Source: Diploscapter coronatus | Lineage: Eukaryota; Nematoda; Chromadorea; Rhabditida; Rhabditidae | Reading direction: 5' to 3' | DNA: 64,000 bases | Assembly (NCBI GenBank): GCA_964036155.1 | Contig: OZ038422.1 | Span: 35,983,201 to 36,047,200 of the forward strand | Part shown: one piece after another, positions 57,156 to 64,000 of the stretch | How positions within the stretch are numbered: the first letter of the stretch is position 1 | Layout of the letters: each line of letters opens with the position of its first letter | Program-made: the position numbers and the translations under genes | The notes under the pieces: generated by a model | Seen by the model: the letters and a program-made list of their open reading frames with translations, nothing else | Databases searched by the model: none | What the model was told of the DNA's origin: nothing

Positions 57156-60100
57156 ATGGACAGCGAGCGTCGTCAGGTGTTGGATGGATGCGTGCGCGAT
57201 TGCATTGGGCTGCGAGTCGACCAGGTCTGTGGCTCTCTCGTCCAGCAGAACATCTTCAACGATGCCATCGTTGAGAAAATCAAGGTTCGAATTTTTTACT
57301 TTTATTTTATTTTCAAAAAATAGTCATTAATCTTTAACTTAATTTGATTTTCATATTTCGCTAACGATTGTTGAAAGACAATCTAAATCTAGAAAATAAA
57401 CTGACGAATTTTATACTTCTCGCTTTGCAGTAACTCTTATCATTCGCTTTCTGTAAATGACTGCTAGTGACAATCTTTTGAAAATCTGCAACAATCACAG
57501 TCACATTTACGATTATCAAAATCTTCTTTTCCAGGCATATTCCAATGTGGACGAGCGTCGCATGCAGCTGTTCAAGGAGTTGAAGAGTCGTGGAAATCAA
57601 GCTTTCGACGCGTTTTACGTGGCTCTCCACGACACTGGTCAGGGCAAGTTCTGCCAATTCATCGAGACGTATGTCAACGATGCAGTCAGGATTAGGTTGG
57701 CGCACTTTAATTTTACATTCCTTCAGTTACATTATTTTTCTCCTTTCTATTCAAAATTTATGACGTTAATTTTTGTGTTTGAAAATTATCTCTATTTTTT
57801 TTCTTTAAATTTGACCAGATTGTGTGTGTGTGTTGTATACGATGAGATTTTGAATCGTTTTCTTTATCGAAATATCCTGTTCTATTTCAAATTCTTCAGA
57901 AACAGAAGTAGTGTGTCAAGTGCGAGCATGCTGCCTGTCCGAGTTCCTCTGTCCCCTTCTTTTGCCTCGACTTCGAACGAGCCCAATTGGAAGGATAAGC
58001 TGCCTCCTCTCGGAGAAGAGCCTGAAGGACTGCTCGACATCGAGGTCGACCACATCGATGGAGACTCGGATCAACAACAGGCTATGCTAATGTTCGAAAG
58101 AGACAGGAATATAGTAGGTTGAAAATTTCTTTTGTAAATTTTAGACATATGAATGGGAGAAAATTGTTCTTGCATAAAATTTTGACTATTCACTAGTTGT
58201 TTTCCTATTCTCTAAGATAAGAGTTTTTAAGTTTAGAATGAATAACTTTTTGATGTTATAATTTTTTTTAAGTAACTTGAATGCCAAGATTTGCAAATTT
58301 TCCAGATCTACCCCAACTTCGCCGACCCCAAAGGACTCTGTCTTATTATCAACAATGAGAATTTCAGGCAGATGCCCAGAAGAGTTGTAGGATTTTTTCT
58401 CGAGTTTTCTAATTTTGTTGGAATTTCCAGGGAACACACGTAGATCGGGAGAACATGAGACAACTGTTCCTAAAGCTGGGATATTACGTGCAAATCGAGG
58501 ATGATCTGACGACTATGGTGGGTTTTTTAAGTTCGCTTTTTACCATTAAAAATTGCCATAGTCGCAACCTCGCAATTTTGAGAATTAGTTTCTAGTGCTA
58601 GAAAAGTATAGGGAAACATCTATTTTGCAACTATCTTCAATTTACGAGAGTTTCAAATCACGGTTTTAAATTCATCATTTCTTTTTGGATTTGTCAGAAT
58701 CCTTTTAATAAGTCGATAATTGCTTCAGGAAATGGGGATGGTAATGGAGAAGTACGCGATGAACGACTTGCACAGGAATGCGCATTCAGCTGTCATCATC
58801 GTACTAACTCATGGAGAACACGAGCAGTTGCTGGGTTTGTTGATTTTTTTTTTTTTAATTTTTTCTTCCCAAGGCAAATAACTTGTTGTTCAGCACTATT
58901 TGTTTCAGACTATTATTGTTCCAAGAAATCTTTAATGCCATTTTATCAAATTATTTGTTCAGTTAGATTTCAAAAAAGTTTTGCAGAAGCAATGTTTTTG
59001 TCTGAAATATTATGGTTTTAAATTCCTGAATTCATTCGAAATCTCGAAAACTTATCAAGTTATCGGCAAATTATGATGATTTTATGAAATTCAATTCCAG
59101 GAGTGAACGATGACGCGATCTCGATCTACAAATTCCTGGACTACCTCTCTCCACTCAAGGCACCCTTCCTCAGAGGCAAGCCAAAAATAGTCTTCATACA
59201 GGCCTGCAGAGGAGGTTGGATGTTTTTCTTGGCAATATTAACAATTTTCATCAGTTTCTTCGAAGTTTCCTTTCTAGTGTATCATACTCATTTCGAATTA
59301 TCGCGATTTCTTCCTAGTTTGAAAAACGATTCGACCTTCTATAAGTGCTCAGAACCTAGGTTTTCATTGGAATTCAAAGGATGATTTTTCTTGCTAAATG
59401 TCATTTCTTTTACCCTCTCAGAAATCGAACGTGAAGCATCGGACTCTAATAGCCGTGAAAATTGCTCTCTTCGTTCTACGAATTTCATTATTTTTTGAAA
59501 TATGGGATGCGTAAATTTCATGGTCGAATTGCTTAGTTATCTAATGTGGGAGTTTTGTGTGATTAGAGGAGATCATCTGAGCAGAAAAATCTGTTGCCAC
59601 AAGCCAAATCAGGGATATCATATCCGTGCGTATTTTGCGCCTGTTCTCTGATGCGGCGCTTTTTCGTCCGCAAACTAGGCGTCTTTTATACGATACGCGG
59701 ATAGAAATATCGCGTAAGCTATTTATTTTCTTGTTTGTAACTTTGAATTTAACCGAGCTTCTAGTGATAAAATTAGTATTTGAAATCAAAGGGTAGAATA
59801 TGAAAAATTAATAAAGAAACGGAAAGATTTTTCCCTCAAATAAAAACGATAAATAGTTTGAACAATTTGAAAAATGATCTGTTTATGATTGGAAATCGGC
59901 GTTTATTCATCCGACTTTTCAGTGAATAATAGCCTCCCTACTCGTATATAATTGATCTTCCTTGCAGAAATGCGCGATCTGGGCGTGGAGCACGTGGACG
60001 CGACTGACAATGGCAGTGGCAGCCTGATGCCCGATTGGCCCTCCTTCAAATTACCTCTGCCCACCTGTATGAGGCCTGTCATAGAACGAGAGGTATACTA

Positions 60101-61875
60101 ATTTATTCCTTTATTTTTTTTAAATACAATTTTACAAAAGTCTGCAGGAAGAGCATAAATTGGAACTTCACATTTTCGGCAGAAAATAACATCCTGTTTT
60201 CGATGAAGTACATATTTCTTCCAGGAAATGCTTTTCGCTTGAGATGATAAAAATTTTTACTTGAAAATAATCCTTTTTTGTTGAGAACCCGTTGCTGATC
60301 CCCGTGGAAGCGGACATCTTCATCGGCTACGCCACTCCACCCTACTATGTATCCTGGCGCAACTCGCTGCGCGGTTCCTGGTTCATTCAGGCTATTTGTC
60401 AGGTGCAGAGATTTTTACTTTTTTCAATTCATCCGCTATTTCGTTTTCAAAATAGATGAAATCTTCAAAACCTATTTATACCAATTTTATTCTTTCATCA
60501 TATCCTGTCAGTTCGTAGCCACGAACAGTGTTATTTCCTAAATCTATGTCAAGTACAATGATATGAACACAAATAATTTCCTGCGATGAAAGCATAAACT
60601 CTACATTTTCCGAAATTGATGCCAGAAATAAGTTTTGAAGCGGTAGCTAGAAAAATTACTTGTGACATTCTGGTTTTCTTTCAACTCTAAAATGTAGTTT
60701 AAGGTCGAAGAGAAAATGACAAATTCTGGATTTTTTCTGCATACAAGAATTTAATATGGATTTTGGGAAAAAATCCCAGGAAAAATTCAATCCCCTGCAC
60801 TTTTTTCCATTAAATAATAATACTCACTCCCCATTCCTGTCTTCATTCACTTCAGGTTTGTTGTTCTTCTAAATCACCCATTAGTTCCAGAGAGCTTCTA
60901 GTCTAATCCTATCACTCCATTGTCTGGAGCATCAAAATTGCATGAAGTAGACGTGTTCATTCTAAATTTTACGTTAGAAGCGAATTATTCATTAGGCCAT
61001 CACGGTGAAATATTTTTACACCAGAATTTGTAAAACATGGAAAACTCTAAGAATTTTTTCCCAAATCTTAGCGGATTTGAAAGAACTAACATAAGGGAAG
61101 GAAGTAGTTACATTCTGGAACTACGCGTATTTGGGTTGAATGAAAATATTCATTTTGGATGATAATGTTCACACTCCAAAAGGGGTTACGTCATGCTACT
61201 ATTAAAAAGGGAAAACTTGCCAATAATCATGTACGTTTCATTATAATTGCTCAAACAAGCAATCTTTCATTATTTTGGATAATTTTATAGCAGTTTTATG
61301 GGTGAGACGATAATGATATTTCGAAAATCAATTTCCAGCTTCGTCTCTCCTCTATCAGTTATAATGATGTTCATTTTGTTTTCATAAATACTTCAAACCT
61401 TAACCGATGTCAATACTTTTCAGGTGTTCTCGAAATTCGCCCGCGACCAGGATTTGGCGACACTTCTAACGATGGTGAATCAACGCGTGGCGGACAGCTT
61501 CCAGACCAACGGCGCAGAAGCCGCCTACAAACAAATGCCTGAGTCCACTTCCAGGTAAACTTAATGATCAATTTGACCCTATGGTTAATTTATCTTTATT
61601 GCGTTAGAAATCTTAGGAGTTCTTATAAATTTTTGATCCGAATTCAAAACTAAATTCAAATTAAGAGTTTTGAAAACAGGTGTTCGTATCCATATGAAAT
61701 GAAATAGAAAGATGTAAGATGTAAAATAGATAACAGCTATTTTCATATCCTTTTTCCAAGATGTATTCACTCTCAGTTAACAAAATTTTTCATCATTCAT
61801 GGTTTTGATTGCAGACTGCGCAAGAAGTTCTATTTCTTCCCTGGAATCACGATCCAAAGAGGCTCTGCTGTCTAA
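57156..61875 (+). CDS. ced-3: CED-3 family initiator caspase with CARD
   Basis: Eleven exons: 57156-57284, 57535-57695, 57900-58113, 58306-58383, 58431-58517, 58729-58834, 59101-59214, 59968-60092, 60286-60402, 61424-61554, 61815-61875 (1323 nt, 440 aa). It is the cysteine protease that executes programmed cell death after activation on the CED-4 apoptosome. Residues about 1-97 form a CARD ([32 protein letters not shown]). A Ser/acidic linker ([12 protein letters not shown]) with Asp cleavage sites precedes the protease: [12 protein letters not shown], catalytic His251 in VLTHGEH, catalytic Cys294 in QACRGE, then an Asp-containing linker (DATDNGSGS). The small subunit carries [20 protein letters not shown], the S1-S3 pocket signature, and ends KKFYFFPG...GSAV, as CED-3 does. 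The length is a little under the 503 aa of C. elegans CED-3, the difference being mostly in the Ser-rich linker. QACRGE is split by a 753-nt intron. All key residues are present, so it should be active. Confidence 0.97.
59621..59703. mobile_element. Decayed foldback in ced-3 intron 7
   Basis: TATCCGTGCGTATTTTGCGCCT pairs imperfectly with the reversed right arm starting TATCCGCGTATCGTATAAAAG, with a small inner GCGG hairpin. It is a probable old MITE, family unknown. Confidence 0.4.
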
Positions 61876-63131
61876 CTCCTCCATTCCAAACCCATTTTTC
61901 TAGTCAGTTAGTTTTTAAGTCATTTTATTTCTTATCAATGATGGTAAATGTACAGGATTTTAGATGGATTTGAAATAATATTTCATAATCACTTTCTAGG
62001 CCATAATGATTGTTTTATTTTTTAACCAATTTAACCTAATTTGAAAACTTTAATAATGGCAGGACAAGTCGTTCATTCAGGTTTAATTTAACATTGTTCT
62101 GGAATTGACGATGGAAATTCGTTAGGTTATCGGAATGGTTTTGCCAAGAAAAATAGATCAACATATTCTATGATTTGTGATAAATTTCTTTGAGAAGTTG
62201 GTTTTTCTTGAGTTCACTCGATAGATTGTTGAAGTATTTTAAGTTAGTGTTGAAACAGATCGATATTTGTTGTTAGCGATGAAAAATTACCTATGCAAAA
62301 TAATCCTTCTTCATTAAATAACATGAATTTGTTATGTGTTTCAACATTTTCATGAGACATTTCACTATCTCTTTGAACTCCATAAAACCAACTTCACAGG
62401 ATAAATCTGTCATGATTCGGAGAAAATTTTCAAAGCAAGTCCATTTTGAAGACCGCCTGAATTTGCCTTGTAATTCCCTTACTCATCCCGTTTTCTCCTT
62501 CAAAATGAGCTCCATTGACTACTGCGGTATTCAATGATTTATTCCGCTCTCCATTCCTTCATTTCAATCTCAGTTGTCGTTTCGTCGTTGTAAATATTGC
62601 TTGTATAATATGCTGCTGTTTACAGTTACTATTTTGTAGCTACGTTCTTCTTCTCTATCTCAATTGTTTTATTCGTAATAATCTCGTTTTTATTGGTTCG
62701 TTAGACCAAAGGTGTCTTTCATTTCACTTCGAAGTTGGCGGCAATTCTGGCAGGCTATGAATAAATCAGTGTTTCATCAAATTCCGGCTGAAAGAATAAA
62801 TTTTTGATAATGCCAAACTGCAGGTTTCTTCTTTGCGATACACGCATATCTGAATGAAATTTCGAGATATGACAGCGGGTTTTGCAGCAGTTATTCTTCA
62901 ATATATCGACCAGAAAACCGTGACATAATGAATAAGGGATAATGAAGCGAGATGATTTAATGAGCGAAAGAGCGAAATGTCTTTGCATAAGGTAAGCACA
63001 GAGAGGAAGGTACAACTCAGACTCACCGGAGCGAGTTGCGTTGCTCCGCCCCTCGCGGTCCCTGCTTCAGTCCCTACCTCTCTTCGGTGATTACTTCGGG
63101 CTCCCTCCCGTACCCTTGCGCCATTTCTGAG
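61876..63131. other. Downstream of ced-3
   Basis: About 1.25 kb, AT-rich; the ced-3 3' UTR and the promoter of the gene starting at 63132. No coding exon was recognised. Confidence 0.5.
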
Positions 63132-63218
63132 ATGGGTCGCACGTTGCGAGCGTCCTTTATTCTACTTATTCTCGCAATAATTTTGGCAATTCTATTTCCA
63201 TCAGTTAATGCAGATTAT
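63132..63218 (+). CDS. First exon of a probable secreted protein (partial)
   Basis: ATG plus 28 codons encode a classic signal peptide: MGRTLR, then ASFILLILAIILAILF, then PSVNADY. The exon ends at GATTAT before GTAAGT, a strong donor. The acceptor-like TTTCTGAG lies directly before the ATG. No second exon was found up to 64000, so the gene presumably continues outside the window after a long first intron. Function cannot be said. Confidence 0.5.
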
Positions 63219-64000
63219 GTAAGTCGGTTTAGTGGTTCTTAAAATTGAAATAAAAAAAAAAAACCTGAAAGCCCAAGCATAATGTTTCAAAATTTGCTAA
63301 TTGAAAGCTATCACTCCGTCTTTATCAGGAAAACAATATATATCATAAGATCAACTATGATACAGAAATTCTGATAATATTCATGTTCCTTATTCCGTGA
63401 AATTGTGTCAAGACGTGAACAATTTAGAACGTTCTCTTAATCCTCCATTATTTTCCATACCTCACCAATTCGTGTTTTAGCCGTAGATATCTTAGAAAAA
63501 AGTAATAACATCTAAAGCTTTGGAAAGCGATATCTAAATTTCTCAACTTTTTAGAACTATGAAAGGGAAATAATTGATCTAAATTTTTTAGCGATTTGTA
63601 TCTTTCATGCCATGTTAGAGTTGGTTTTTGAAATCTGTCAACCTGTAATACAGGATGCATTGGACATCAAAATATGCGTACTGCGTATTTAAAATGCTGA
63701 TTGAGCTATTGTGATTGGTTTTTTTCGCATTCCTCTATATGGAATCTCTTGGAATTTTCAAATTAACGCTTTTTCCGAGATTCCATGAATCCGACTAAAT
63801 TAGTTTTCCATTACTAATATCGCATTGTAATTCAAGGACCTTATTCATAGTCCGACTATATTTATCTCAGAATTAAAAAAATCATTTGATCAGAAACGCA
63901 GTTTTAACTCCTAAGACTACTGGTTGCCAACTTCTGGTTATCCGCGCTACGTTATGTCTAAAATATTAGTTAGCTTTATAGATACCATTCTTCTCGCATG
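63219..64000. other. AT-rich right flank
   Basis: Probably intron 1 of the gene starting at 63132. No exon was recognised on either strand. Confidence 0.4.

Overview
This window reads as intron-rich nuclear DNA of a nematode, most likely chromadorean. Three things point there: an orthologue of the worm cell-death caspase CED-3 with the QACRGE active site; a serpentine receptor of nematode type; and splice signals of nematode form (acceptors TTTTCAG or TTGCAG, donors GTAAGT or GTGAGT, many introns of only 41-47 nt). Exons are clearly richer in G+C than the AT-rich introns and spacers. Species cannot be named from sequence alone. Gene models below were built by hand by joining exons at GT/GC...AG sites with checked phase.

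Layout, left to right. 840-3086 (-): an intact eight-exon serpentine receptor. 5095-6924 (-) iws-1 and 7565-16699 (-) spt-5: two RNA polymerase II elongation factors in tandem. 17863-21857 (-): a Q/N-rich protein with one CCCH zinc finger, on the same strand. 22493-25712 (+): an F-box protein, one of whose introns is a hairpin element that carries its own splice sites. 26309-27362 (-): a DOMON-domain protein. 28055-30688 (-): a divergent DXO/RAI1 (Dom-3) family protein, 5' end not found. 31672-33033 (+): a small single-pass membrane protein resembling KCNE/MPS subunits. 33034-37261: a 4.2-kb gene-poor stretch. 37262-43875 (+): a BTB plus three C2H2 finger protein with a 4.9-kb first intron. 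45425-49040 (+): a secreted sushi/EGF/pentraxin-like protein. 50412-55213 (+): a secreted protein with two related cysteine-rich domains around a Thr-rich linker. 57156-61875 (+): the ced-3 caspase. 63132 (+): first exon of a gene that leaves the window.

The genes do not form one pathway. SPT5 and IWS1 work together on elongating polymerase, and both, like the CCCH gene upstream, have a TTTCAG-type acceptor just before the start codon, as expected for spliced-leader addition; the tandem order could be an operon, but the spacers (about 640 bp and 1.15 kb) are long for one.

The most notable non-genic signal is a dense set of non-autonomous foldback elements in introns and spacers: hAT-like (CAGGG ends, one with a perfect 8-bp target duplication), a Tc1-like palindrome with TA ends, a GGTGGGACTCAAAT family in two copies, and the intron-forming element at 23116-23345. 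Two splice junctions in well-conserved genes need a non-canonical site or hide a base error, and two introns appear to be GC-AG.
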